DNA of 37,628 nt from Actinomadura kijaniata NBRC 14229 (GCF_001552175.1 NZ_BCQR01000123.1:1-37628), one strand, 5' to 3'. Positions 28,787 through 36,751 are shown, numbered from the stretch's first letter. Notes: a model not told the origin generated them from the letters alone. A program made the numbers and translations.

Positions 28787-30076
28787 GTGACCACCCCGGC
28801 GACCCTGCGGGTCGAGGACATCGACATCAGCGACCTGCGGTTCTGGCAGCGGCCCCGTCCCGAACGCGAGGCCGCGTTCGCCGTGCTGCGCGCCGCGGGC
28901 GCCCCCCGCCTGTTCGCCGAGCCCGAGGTGCCCTTCACCCGGCGCGGCGACGGCTACTGGGCCCTGGTGCGGCACGCCGACGTCGTCGAGGCCAGCCGCA
29001 ACCCCAAGGTCTTCTCCAGCGAGCCCAACGCCACCAGCATGGTGGACTCCCCGTCCTGGCTGCGCCGCTACATCAGCTCCATGATCGACATGGACGATCC
29101 GCGGCACGCCAAGATCCGCCGGATCGTGTCCCGCGCGTTCACGCCCAAGACCCTCGCCAGGACCGAGGACGACATCGCCCGCCGCGCCGCCCGCATCGTC
29201 GACGAGCTGATCGCCTCGGGCCCCGGCGACTTCATCCCCAAGGTCGCCGTGCGGCTGCCGGTCGAGGTCATCTGCGACATGCTCGGCATCCCCGACTCCT
29301 ACTACCCGCGCGTCGTGCGGCTGACCAACATCGTGCTGGGCAACACCGACGCCGAGTACACCGGCATCACCCCCGAGATGGGCCGGCTGCGCACCGGCCT
29401 CGGCCTGGCCAAGGTCGCGCTGGCCAGCCGCGAACTCCACGCGATCGCCGCCAAGCTCGGAAGGGAACGCGTCGCCGAGCCGACCGGCGACCTGACCTCC
29501 GCGCTGGTGAACGCGAACGTCGACGGCGAGAAGCTCACCACCCGCGAGTTCGGCACGTTCTTCCTGCTGCTGGTGGTCGCCGGGAACGAGACCACCCGCA
29601 CCGCCCTCGCCCACGGCCTGAAGCTGCTGACCGACAACCCGGGCCAGCGCGACCTGCTGCTGGGCGACTTCGACACCCACATCCCCGGGGCCGTGGAGGA
29701 GATCGTCCGCTGCTCCACCCCGGTCATCACCTTCCGCCGCAACGTCACCGAGGACCACGAGATGAACGGCCACACCTACCGCAGGGGCGACAAGGTGATG
29801 CTGTTCTACAACTCGGCCAACCGCGACGAGACGGTCTTCCCCGACCCCGACCGCTTCGACATCACCCGCCCCAACGTGCGCGACCACGTCGGCTTCGGCG
29901 GGCCCGGCCCGCACTTCTGCCTGGGCGCGAACCTGGCCCGCCGCGAGATCACCGTGATGTTCCGCGAACTGTTCACCCGCCTGCCCGACCTGCGCGCCGA
30001 CGGCGAACCCGACTACCTGACCTCCAGCTTCATCAACGGCATCAAACGCCTGCCCTGCACCTTCACCGCCCCCTGA
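28787..30076 (+). CDS. Cytochrome P450
   Basis: The 429-aa soluble P450 has all family motifs: the I-helix oxygen-binding segment VVAGNETTR, the ExxR pair in GAVEEIVRCSTP, the PERF-type region PDPDRFDITRPN, and the haem-binding loop GFGGPGPHFCLGANLARRE with the cysteine ligand. The I-helix and haem-loop wording resembles actinobacterial CYP125/CYP142/CYP124 steroid and lipid hydroxylases, but the substrate is uncertain. No ferredoxin gene is next to it. The GTG at 28787 is preceded by AAAGGCGG. Expression is probably governed by the dyad at 28730-28745. Confidence 0.92.
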   Translation: MTTPATLRVEDIDISDLRFWQRPRPEREAAFAVLRAAGAPRLFAEPEVPFTRRGDGYWALVRHADVVEASRNPKVFSSEPNATSMVDSPSWLRRYISSMIDMDDPRHAKIRRIVSRAFTPKTLARTEDDIARRAARIVDELIASGPGDFIPKVAVRLPVEVICDMLGIPDSYYPRVVRLTNIVLGNTDAEYTGITPEMGRLRTGLGLAKVALASRELHAIAAKLGRERVAEPTGDLTSALVNANVDGEKLTTREFGTFFLLLVVAGNETTRTALAHGLKLLTDNPGQRDLLLGDFDTHIPGAVEEIVRCSTPVITFRRNVTEDHEMNGHTYRRGDKVMLFYNSANRDETVFPDPDRFDITRPNVRDHVGFGGPGPHFCLGANLARREITVMFRELFTRLPDLRADGEPDYLTSSFINGIKRLPCTFTAP

Positions 30077-30144
30077 CCCGCTCGACCGGTTCCCGCGTCC
30101 GGCGGTCCCTGGAACCGGGGGACGGCGGACGACGTCCGAGGGGC

Positions 30145-30717
30145 ATGGCACGTGGACTGATCGTTTGGGTGCTGGCCGTGGGCGCGGTCGTTTCCGGTGT
30201 CGTCCTGGCGACCCCTGATCGAGCCTGCGCGTGCACTTGCGCGCGCGTCACCGAGGCGGAGGCGTATGCGAGTGCCGACGCGGTGTTCAGCGGACGCCCG
30301 GTCCTGCGCGCGTTGGAGAACAGCGGGAGCGTCACCCTCGTCTTCGAGGTGAGCGCCGTGCACAAGGGCCGGGTCGCGCGTCGGCAAGACGTCCAGACCG
30401 CGAGTTCGGAAGCCAGTTGCGGGCTGAAGGTGGCGACGGGGCGTGAATACCTGGTCTTCGCGACGCGGGTCGAGGACGGACTGGCGACGTCGCTGTGCGG
30501 CGGCACCCGGGCGGCGGACAGGCCTCTCGCGGTGCCCTCCGCGCCGACGGGCACCCCCCTCGCGGTGCCCTCCGCGCCGACGGGCGCCCCCCTCGCCGGA
30601 CGCGCCGGTCCCGTTGGTGATGAGGGCCTGTCATCGACGGCATGGGTGATGATCGCAGGTGGCCTGGCCGTGCCGATCGTGCTCGGCCTGGTTCTCGCCT
30701 CGCGAAGACGAAGCTGA
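30145..30717 (+). CDS. TIMP/netrin-like secreted protein with C-terminal membrane anchor
   Basis: The 190-aa protein has a signal peptide (LIVWVLAVGAVVSGVVLA) and then ACACTCARVTEAEAYASADAVF, quoted in part: CACTCARVTEAEAY. This is the Cys-rich start of tissue-inhibitor-of-metalloprotease-like (NTR) domains. Further cysteines in SCGLKV and LCGG complete a small disulfide-bonded OB fold. A linker holds two copies of an 11-residue repeat, LAVPSAPTG(T/A)P. The C terminus is a transmembrane helix followed by RRRS, so the domain is displayed outside the membrane. Function unknown. No good ribosome binding site: GAGGGG lies 1 nt before the ATG. Confidence 0.75.
   Translation: MARGLIVWVLAVGAVVSGVVLATPDRACACTCARVTEAEAYASADAVFSGRPVLRALENSGSVTLVFEVSAVHKGRVARRQDVQTASSEASCGLKVATGREYLVFATRVEDGLATSLCGGTRAADRPLAVPSAPTGTPLAVPSAPTGAPLAGRAGPVGDEGLSSTAWVMIAGGLAVPIVLGLVLASRRRS
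30526..30585. repeat. 33-bp direct repeat inside the TIMP-like gene
   Basis: A 27-nt identical core starting CTCGCGGTGCC occurs at 30526-30552 and again at 30559-30585, a period of 33 nt. It encodes the duplicated linker unit in frame. Confidence 0.9.
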
Positions 30718-30763
30718 CCGGCAGACCGCCGGCCCTCACCTGTACGCCAGGGTGACCTGCCGG
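30718..30763 (+). terminator. Weak hairpin after the TIMP-like gene
   Basis: CCGGCAG (30718-30724) pairs with CTGCCGG (30757-30763) across a 32-nt loop that can fold further. It starts directly after the stop codon. Confidence 0.35.
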
Positions 30764-30821
30764 ACCGGTCGCCGCCTCAGGGGCCGTGACCAGGGAGAAC
30801 CGCCCTCCGGGACCTCCCTGT

Positions 30822-30827
30822 TATGAT
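30822..30827 (+). promoter_or_regulatory. -10 box of the erythromycin-esterase-like gene (leaderless type)
   Basis: TATGAT, close to consensus, is followed by 6 nt and the ATG at 30834. It is the clearest of the leaderless candidates and sets the start against an earlier in-frame codon at 30786. Confidence 0.6.
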
Positions 30828-30833
30828 CTTGAC

Positions 30834-32093
30834 ATGGCCGTTGACGGCTGGCTCGCCCACCACGCGGTGGCCCTCACCACGCTGGACCCCGACGCCCCGC
30901 TCGACGACCTCGAACCGCTGCGCGACATCATCGGCGGCGCCCAGGTCGTGGCGGTCGGCGAGAGCGCCCACTTCGTCCGCGAGTTCACCCTCGCCCGGCA
31001 GCGCATCCTGCGCTTCCTGGCCGAACGGTGCGGGTTCACGCTCCTCGCGCTGGAGTTCGGCTTCAGCGAAGGACTCGAACTGGACCCGTGGATCCAGGGC
31101 GCCGGCACGGAGACGGATCTCACGCGGATCAGCGAGAACGCCGACACCTGGGGCATCGGAGAGCTGCTGCGCTTCGTCCGCGGGCACAACGCCTCCTCCG
31201 GCCGTCCGGTGCGCTTCGCCGGCATCGACATCCCGCAGGCCGGCGGGTCGCTCCTCCCGGCGCTGGTCCCGGTGGCCGAATACCTCCAGGACGTCGATCC
31301 CGACGCCGTGCCGCTGGCGGAGTCCGCGATCGGCATCGCCGCGCGGCTCGCCGGTGGCTCCGGGGCCTCGGCCGTCCCCGCGCGGGCGGAGCTCGGCACC
31401 GCCCGGCAGGACGCCCTGACCGCCGCGCTGGCCCGGCTGCGGCTGCGCTTCCGCGCGCTGGAGCCGCTCTACGTCCCGCGCAGCGATCAGCACCGCTACG
31501 ACACCGCGATGTGGCGGCTGGAAGCCGCCGTCCACGCCGACGACGCGCTGCGGGCAACGGCCGCGCTGTTCGACGGGACGGCCCCGCCCGCCGACCTCTC
31601 GGTCCGCGACCGGTACATGGCCGAATCGGTGCGGTGGCACCTGTCGCACTCCGCCCCGGGAACCCGCGTCGTGCTGGCCGCCCACAACAACCACATCCAG
31701 AAGCACCCCGTGGCCTACGACGGCCGCCTCACCACCCTGCCGATGGGCCGGCACCTGCACCGGGCGCTGGGCGACGACTACTTCGCGCTGGCGCTCACCA
31801 GCACCGCCGACCGCACCGTCGAGATGCGTCCCGATCCGAACGCCCCCCTCGGTTTCACGATCGCCGACACCCCGCTCGACCCGCCGAAGCCCGGAAGCGT
31901 CGAGGCCGCCGCGCTCGACGCGGGGATCGGACCGGGGCTGATCGACCTGCGTCACGCCCGCGGCGCGGACCGGTCCGGCGAGCTCACCCGGATACGGACG
32001 CAGAGCACCACCCTCACCATGCCGATTCCCGACGCCTTCGACGCCGTCCTGGTCACCCCGACCGCCACCATGCAGGAAGGCATCGGAGCCTGA
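30834..32093 (+). CDS. Erythromycin esterase family protein
   Basis: The 419-aa protein has the catalytic elements of Ere enzymes: His46 in VGESAHFVREF, Glu74 in LLALEFGFSEG and His284 in LAAHNNHIQKH, in nearly the same numbering as EreA/EreB (His46, Glu74, His285). Ere enzymes open the macrolide lactone ring; many homologues have other ester substrates, so macrolide resistance is possible but not shown. The frame is clean. It is unlinked to other resistance genes here. The start at 30834 is supported by the TATGAT box. Confidence 0.85.
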   Translation: MAVDGWLAHHAVALTTLDPDAPLDDLEPLRDIIGGAQVVAVGESAHFVREFTLARQRILRFLAERCGFTLLALEFGFSEGLELDPWIQGAGTETDLTRISENADTWGIGELLRFVRGHNASSGRPVRFAGIDIPQAGGSLLPALVPVAEYLQDVDPDAVPLAESAIGIAARLAGGSGASAVPARAELGTARQDALTAALARLRLRFRALEPLYVPRSDQHRYDTAMWRLEAAVHADDALRATAALFDGTAPPADLSVRDRYMAESVRWHLSHSAPGTRVVLAAHNNHIQKHPVAYDGRLTTLPMGRHLHRALGDDYFALALTSTADRTVEMRPDPNAPLGFTIADTPLDPPKPGSVEAAALDAGIGPGLIDLRHARGADRSGELTRIRTQSTTLTMPIPDAFDAVLVTPTATMQEGIGA

Positions 32094-32141
32094 CCGGCGT
32101 TCCGACCCGACCGCGTCATCGCCTCCGGCGCCGTGGCGCGC

Positions 32142-32400
32142 TCAGCGGGATTCGGGAAGGTCGAGCCTCTCCCGCGGCTCCGCCAGGCCCCGCGTGCGTT
32201 CATCGTCGCGCCGGTCCTCGACGAAGGTGTGGAGCGCGAGCACCAGCCTGCGACTCCCGTGCGTGGGGCAGCGGTTCCGGCGCGGCGTCCCGGTCACCGC
32301 TCTGGATCAGGAGGTTGCCGAGGAGGATGCGGGCGAGCCCGCCACCGGCGACCGGCGCTTGACCGAAAACGGCGGCGAGAGCGGGACCCGGGGGGTTGGT
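32142..32400 (-). pseudogene. Possible frameshifted remnant of a TPR-type protein C terminus
   Basis: On the minus strand one frame reads LARILLGNLLIQSGDRDAA, a TPR-like helix pair, up to about 32255. A second frame then reads RRLVLALHTFVEDRRDDE and ends LAEPRERLDLPESR with TGA at 32144-32142. Both parts look like genuine protein, and joining them needs one frameshift. No full-length frame or start exists. The second piece alone could be a 51-aa frame from GTG at 32297. The rest of the 32094-32524 gap shows no gene. Confidence 0.3.
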
Positions 32401-32524
32401 CCGGTCCGGGCGCGGATCGCCGACCGATTTCTTGATCTTGTCCCGAACTTTCATGATCGAGACGGCATCGGACTCGGTGGACCGGCGGAACGCCGCCGGC
32501 CGGACCATGAAGGAGGGGAACCAC

Positions 32525-33052
32525 ATGCGCAAGCTGCTCACCGGAACGCTGGTGACCGCCGTCGCCGTCACGGGGATGGCCACCGTGGCGACCGGCGCCC
32601 AGGCCGCCACGGCCAAGCCCGTCGCCAAGTGCTCCAGCAAGGCGCTGAAGACGAAGTTCGTCAAGGCCCGGGGCGAGGTCGGGATGATGAGGACCGGCTG
32701 GCGGATCACCCTCACCAACGTCTCCAAGAAGACCTGCACGGTGAAGGGCTACGCGAACCTCCAGCTCCGCAACGCCAAGGGCAAGCCGGTCAAGACGCGG
32801 GTCGTCCGGGGCGACAACTACTTCCAGCGCGACCCGGGACCGGCCACGCTGAAGCTGAAGCCCGGCAAGACCGTCCAGGCGTCGGTGGCGTACTCGCACT
32901 ACCGCGACGAGACGGGCCCGGCCAGGACGCCCCTCCTGGCCATCACCGCCCCGGGCGCCAAGAAGGCCACGACGGTCAAGATGTCCGACCCGTACGTCTG
33001 GCAGGGCAAGCTCTCCCTGACCGCGTTCGCGTACTCGTTCCCGCAGGCCTGA
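32525..33052 (+). CDS. Secreted DUF4232 protein
   Basis: The 175-aa protein has a signal peptide (residues 1 to about 28, ending GAQAA) and one DUF4232 domain: a cysteine in VAKCSSKALK, then WRITLTNVSKKTCTVKGYANL with the second cysteine. This is a beta-sandwich of unknown role found in many actinobacterial envelope proteins. It is unusually lysine-rich for this window. AAGGAGGGG lies 6 nt before the ATG. A T-tailed hairpin follows. Confidence 0.85.
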   Translation: MRKLLTGTLVTAVAVTGMATVATGAQAATAKPVAKCSSKALKTKFVKARGEVGMMRTGWRITLTNVSKKTCTVKGYANLQLRNAKGKPVKTRVVRGDNYFQRDPGPATLKLKPGKTVQASVAYSHYRDETGPARTPLLAITAPGAKKATTVKMSDPYVWQGKLSLTAFAYSFPQA

Positions 33053-33081
33053 CGGCCCGGGCGCGGCGCTCCGTCACACCG

Positions 33082-33113
33082 GCCCCCAGTGCGAGCCATC
33101 GCCTGGGGGCTTT
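33082..33113 (+). terminator. Intrinsic terminator after the DUF4232 gene
   Basis: GCCCCCAG (33082-33089) pairs with CTGGGGGC (33103-33110), followed by TTT. It is the only hairpin in the window with a T run. Confidence 0.75.
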
Positions 33114-33161
33114 CGGCTGTCCCGGCCTCGTCCGCACCGGGATCGCAGTCGGTTACCGTGC

Positions 33162-33179
33162 TACATTGTTACCATGGTA
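33162..33179 (+). promoter_or_regulatory. Leaderless promoter with palindrome across the start codon
   Basis: TACATT (33162-33167) is followed by 6 nt and the ATG at 33174. The palindrome TACCATGGTA (33170-33179) spans the start codon, and GTTACC occurs both there and at 33152-33157. The repeats could be the binding site of the RHH-like protein itself. Confidence 0.5.
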
Positions 33180-33416
33180 CAAATCGAACGGGTCCAGACC
33201 GGGCTGCGGATCGAACGGAACCTCCTCAAGGTCCTCAAGGGGCTGGCCGAATACCTGGACATGCCCCTGGGCGAGCTGGTCGAGGGCATCACCCTGCACG
33301 TCTTCGAGGGCAAGGCGCCCTTCTCCGGCGAGACCCTCCAGAAGATCGAGCAGCTCAAGGCCGTCTACGACCTGACCCTGACCGCCCAGGACGCCCACCG
33401 GCTGGTCGAGAAGTGA
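33174..33416 (+). CDS. Small ribbon-helix-helix-like protein
   Basis: The 80-aa protein starts with a short strand (RVQTGLRI), then a helix (ERNLLKVLKGLAEYLDM) and another (PLGELVEGITLHVFEG), the order of a ribbon-helix-helix DNA-binding fold. The last 30 residues are a further helix pair. The family is not one I can name. It may be the regulator of the operon it heads. Its stop overlaps the next start (GTGA), so translation is coupled to the SRPBCC gene. Confidence 0.6.
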   Translation: MVQIERVQTGLRIERNLLKVLKGLAEYLDMPLGELVEGITLHVFEGKAPFSGETLQKIEQLKAVYDLTLTAQDAHRLVEK

Positions 33417-33847
33417 CCGCCCGGCACACGCTGACGGGCCGCCTCACCGTCCCCCTCCCGCCGGAGGAGGCGTTCACGCTCTTCACGCCGCGCGGCGAGG
33501 AACGCTGGGTCGAGGGCTGGCGGCCCCGCTTCCCGGCTCCGGCGCCCGACGACACGGCGCCGGGCACCGTCTTCGAGACCTCGCACGCCGAACCCACCAC
33601 CTGGGTGGTGCTCGAACGCCGGCCGGGCCGCCGCATCTCCTACGCCCGGGTCACCCCCGGCGTGCGGGCCGGAACCGTCACGGTCACCCTCACCGCCGAC
33701 GGCGACCGGCGCTCGACCGTCGAGGTCACCTACGACCTCACCGCGCTGACGCCCGGCGCCGCCGAGGACCTGGACCGGTTCGCCGCCGACTATCCGGCGT
33801 TCCTGCGCTCCTGGCAGGACGCCCTCACCCGAGCAGACGAAGGATGA
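33413..33847 (+). CDS. SRPBCC (START/Bet v1-like) domain protein
   Basis: The 144-aa protein has the helix-grip pattern: TGRLTVPLPPEEAFTLFTPR, EERWVEGWRPRFP, a hydrophobic central sheet with TTWVVLERRPGRRISYARV, and a long C-terminal helix ending FLRSWQDALTRA. These bind lipid-like or aromatic ligands in a deep pocket. The GTG start overlaps the upstream stop, and its own stop overlaps the next ATG, so all three genes are one coupled operon. Confidence 0.78.
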   Translation: MTARHTLTGRLTVPLPPEEAFTLFTPRGEERWVEGWRPRFPAPAPDDTAPGTVFETSHAEPTTWVVLERRPGRRISYARVTPGVRAGTVTVTLTADGDRRSTVEVTYDLTALTPGAAEDLDRFAADYPAFLRSWQDALTRADEG

Positions 33848-34464
33848 CCACGATGACGACGCACCACGACGGCCGCAAGGTCGTCGGCAACATCGCCCTG
33901 TCCCTGGACGGCCGCATCACCGGCCCCGGCGGCGAGTACGACATGGGCTGGATCGGCCCGCACGCGATCAGCGACGGCGCCCGCGACCACCTCGCCCGCC
34001 TCACCGGGACGGCCACCACCGTCCTGCTCGGCCGCAAGAACTACGAGGGCTTCGGCGGCTACTGGCCGGCCGTCGCCCAGGACCCGGCCGCCGACCCCCG
34101 GGACCGGGCGTTCGCCCGGTGGCTCGACGCCGTCGAGAAGGTCGTGCTCTCCACCACCCTCACCGAGCCGACCTGGCAGAACTCCCGCATCCTCGCGACC
34201 GGCCCGGCCGCGGCGGTCAAGGACCTGCGGGCGATGCCCGGTGGCGACATCCTCGTCCTGGCCAGCGCCGACGTCATCACCGCCCTGCTGCGGGCCGGCG
34301 AGCTGGACCGGCTGAGCGTCACCCAGTGCCCGGAGATCGTCGGCGGCGGGCGCCGCCTGTTCGACGACGGCCTGCCCGCGTCGAGCTGGCGCCCCGCCGG
34401 GCCTCCCACCGTCACCGGCAGCGGCGCGCTCTGCCTCCTCTACGACCGCGTCACCGCGGACTGA
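33844..34464 (+). CDS. RibD C-terminal/dihydrofolate reductase family protein
   Basis: The 206-aa protein has the DHFR-like fold of the RibD C-terminal group: VVGNIALSLDGRITGPGGEY, TTVLLGRKNYEGFGGYWP, KVVLSTTLTEPTW, GDILVLASADVITALLRAGELDRL and VGGGRRLFDD. It is likely a NADPH-dependent reductase of unknown substrate. The ATG at 33844 overlaps the previous stop; a second ATG at 33853 is better spaced from GAAGG and may be the true start. Last gene of the coupled trio. Confidence 0.82.
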   Translation: MTTMTTHHDGRKVVGNIALSLDGRITGPGGEYDMGWIGPHAISDGARDHLARLTGTATTVLLGRKNYEGFGGYWPAVAQDPAADPRDRAFARWLDAVEKVVLSTTLTEPTWQNSRILATGPAAAVKDLRAMPGGDILVLASADVITALLRAGELDRLSVTQCPEIVGGGRRLFDDGLPASSWRPAGPPTVTGSGALCLLYDRVTAD

Positions 34465-34466
34465 CC

Positions 34467-34841
34467 GCCCACCCCGGTGCGCGGCCCGCCGTACCGCCGA
34501 CCCACGCCAGGCTCCGCCCCGACGTCCACCGCGAACGGCTCCATCTGGCCGGGCTCGACCTGCAAGGTGGGGTCGGGCAGGTGCACCTGGACCTGCCCGA
34601 GCCGCACGGCCGGGTGCCCGTCCGCGTCGCCGGGGGCGCGGCCGACCTCACCTTCCGGCGTCCCGTCGGCGTTCCGGTGCGGCTGGCCGTGGCGGGCGGC
34701 TCGACCCGCCTGACGATCGGCGAGCGGCGGTCCGCCACGGCCCGGCCCCGGTACGTGTTCACGGACCCCGGCTCCGCGGAGGGCGAGGACCGCTACGACA
34801 TCCCCGTCGCCGGGGGAACCGATGCCCTCACCCTGGTGTGA
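34467..34841 (+). pseudogene. Remnant of a C-terminal beta-repeat domain (truncated gene)
   Basis: The frame after the reductase stop reads LHLAGLDLQGGVGQVHLDL, PVRVAGGAADLTFRRPVGV, VRLAVAGGSTRLTIGERR and DRYDIPVAGGTDALTLV, then TGA. These repeated strand-GG-strand units are like the C-terminal domain of longer actinobacterial proteins with DUF1707-like N termini, here without the N terminus. No start codon with a ribosome binding site precedes it; a GTG at 34581 would give only 86 aa. It may be decayed, or read through from the operon upstream. Confidence 0.45.
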
Positions 34842-34891
34842 GGCGGAGCCCGGCCGGGCTCCGTCGTGAGGCCGGCCGGCCCGCCGTTCCC

Positions 34892-35635
34892 TCAGGACGC
34901 CTGGGCGGCCAGCAGGTCGGCCAGCTCGCGCGGCCGGGAGAACATCGGCCAGTGGCCGGTGGGCAGGTGCTGGAAGGTCCACTCCGGGCCCGCCAGCGTC
35001 GCGAACGCCGGAACGCCGTCCGCCACCATCTTCTCGACGAACTCCAGCGGGATCGTCGTGCTGATCAGCGTCTTGGGCGTGTCCGGGGCCCGCTCGGGAC
35101 GCTCGGGCCCCTGCGTGGCCGCGCCCACCGGCTCGGGCGTGGCCCGCGACCGCAGCAGCTCCAGGTCCTCCTCCGACAGCCCGGCCAGGCTGTCGGGGTC
35201 GGCGGCCGGGTCGAACGGCGGCGGGGGCACGAACATCCCCCGCCCCTCCTCGGCGATCTGCCGCTCGACCGCCGCGCGCTCCTCGGGCTCGTGGAAGTCG
35301 ATCTGCGCCATGCCCGACGGCAGCGGCGCGGTGTCGACGTACACCACGCGCGCCAGGCGTTCGGGGATGCGGTCGGCGGCGCAGGTGACCGGCAGCGTCG
35401 CACCGCTGTGCGCCACCAGGACCACGTCGTGCAGGTCGTTGTCCTCGATCACGGCGATGACGTCGGCGGTGTGGGTGTCCACGTCCACCTCGGGCGTCGC
35501 CTCGCCGGCGCGTTCGGCCAGTCCCGTCAGCGTCACCGGGTGCACCTGGTGCCCGGCCTCGCGCAGCCTGTCGGTGACCCGCTCCCACGCCCACGCGCCG
35601 AGCCAGAAACCGGGAACCAGGACGAAAGTCGCCAT
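34892..35635 (-). CDS. Alpha/beta hydrolase
   Basis: The 247-aa protein is an esterase-type alpha/beta hydrolase. The oxyanion region is LVPGFWLGAWAWERV. The nucleophile elbow reads LVAHSGATLPV with serine, the form seen in MES/salicylate-esterase-like and similar enzymes. GHWPMFSRP near the C terminus supplies the catalytic histidine. Substrate unknown. The ATG at 35635-35633 is preceded by AAGGG about 10 nt upstream. It is divergent from the WYL regulator, which probably controls it. Confidence 0.87.
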   Translation of the reverse strand: MATFVLVPGFWLGAWAWERVTDRLREAGHQVHPVTLTGLAERAGEATPEVDVDTHTADVIAVIEDNDLHDVVLVAHSGATLPVTCAADRIPERLARVVYVDTAPLPSGMAQIDFHEPEERAAVERQIAEEGRGMFVPPPPFDPAADPDSLAGLSEEDLELLRSRATPEPVGAATQGPERPERAPDTPKTLISTTIPLEFVEKMVADGVPAFATLAGPEWTFQHLPTGHWPMFSRPRELADLLAAQAS

Positions 35636-35663
35636 CTTCGAACACCCTTCCTCGGGAACCGAT

Positions 35664-35680
35664 GGGACTACCGTAGACCC
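35664..35680. promoter_or_regulatory. Putative WYL-regulator operator in the divergent promoter region
   Basis: A 17-bp dyad, GGGnCTAC-C-GTAGnCCC, lies midway between the two divergent starts (35635 and 35720). All arm positions pair except one symmetric mismatch. Confidence 0.5.
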
Positions 35681-35719
35681 ATTACCGGACAGAACCCGCC
35701 CGGATTTAACGAGGTATCG

Positions 35720-36667
35720 GTGTCGCATCCCACCACCCGGATCCTGACGATGCTGGAACTGCTCCAGGCCCACCACCGCATGGGCGGCGCCGAGCTGGCG
35801 CGGCGGCTGGAGGTCGACGAGCGCACCGTGCGCCGCTACGCCCACCGGCTGGAGGACCTCGGCGTCCCCGTCGTCGCCGAACGCGGCCGCCACGGCGGCT
35901 ACCGGCTGATGCCCGGCTACAAGCTGCCCCCGCTGATGCTCACCGACGACGAGGCCACCGCCGTGGTGCTGGGGCTGCTGGCCGGACGCCGCCTCGGCCT
36001 GCCCGGCGACGCCACCGAGAGCGCCCTCGCCAAGGTGCAGCGCGTGCTGCCCGCCGCGCTGCGCGACCGCGTCCAGGCCCTCCAGCACACCCTGGGCTTC
36101 ACGCTGGCCGAACGCGACGCCGCCGCCCCCACCACCGCCACCCTGCTCGCCCTGGCCGCCGCCGCCCGCGCCCGCCGCCGCGTGACGATCCGCTACCGCT
36201 CCTGGAAGGGCGACGACACCGAACGCGACCTGGACCCCCACGGCCTGGTGTTCCACTCCGGCCGCTGGTACGTCACCGGCCACGACCACCGCAGCGACCA
36301 GGTCCGCACCTTCCGCGTGGACCGCGTCCGGCACGTCGAGCAGACCGGCGCCGCCTTCGAGGCGCCCGACGACGCCGACCCCGTGCGGCACGTGGTCAGC
36401 TCCCTGGCCAACGTGCCCTACACCCACCGGGTCGAGGTCCTGCTGGAGACCACCCTGGCCGAGGCCCGCCGCCGCGTTCCCGCCACCACCGCCACCCTGA
36501 CCGAGGCCGACGGGGGAGTGCTGCTGACCATCCGCGCCGAGAGCCTCGACGGCATGGCCCGCATGCTGGCCGGGCTCGGCTGGCCGTTCACCGTCCGCCG
36601 CCCCGACGAGCTGCGCGGCGCCGTCCGCGCCCTGGCCGACACCCTGCGCGCCCACGCCGACCGCTGA
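35720..36667 (+). CDS. WYL-domain transcriptional regulator (YafY/DeoR type)
   Basis: The 315-aa protein has an N-terminal winged helix-turn-helix (TRILTMLELLQAHHRMGGAE then LARRLEVDERTVRRYAHRLE), a WYL domain at about 140-220 (VTIRYRSWKGDDTERDLDPHG then RWYVTGHDH and VRTFRVDRV) and a WCX-type C terminus. Such proteins sense small molecules or nucleic acids. GTG at 35720 has GAGG 5 nt upstream. The divergent alpha/beta hydrolase is its most likely target through the dyad at 35664-35680. Confidence 0.9.
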   Translation: MSHPTTRILTMLELLQAHHRMGGAELARRLEVDERTVRRYAHRLEDLGVPVVAERGRHGGYRLMPGYKLPPLMLTDDEATAVVLGLLAGRRLGLPGDATESALAKVQRVLPAALRDRVQALQHTLGFTLAERDAAAPTTATLLALAAAARARRRVTIRYRSWKGDDTERDLDPHGLVFHSGRWYVTGHDHRSDQVRTFRVDRVRHVEQTGAAFEAPDDADPVRHVVSSLANVPYTHRVEVLLETTLAEARRRVPATTATLTEADGGVLLTIRAESLDGMARMLAGLGWPFTVRRPDELRGAVRALADTLRAHADR

Positions 36668-36699
36668 GCGCGCCGGCCGTTCACCCCGGGCGCCGTCCG

Positions 36700-36727
36700 G
36701 CCGGGACGCCGGAGCCGGGACGCCGGA
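36700..36727. repeat. 14-bp tandem duplication between convergent genes
   Basis: GCCGGGACGCCGGA occurs twice in tandem (36700-36713, 36714-36727). Both copies contain small dyads (CCGG, GGAC and GTCC nearby), and the stretch may act as a terminator for the WYL and GNAT genes. Confidence 0.6.
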
Positions 36728-36751
36728 ACGGACGTCCGGCAGGGGAGGGGA

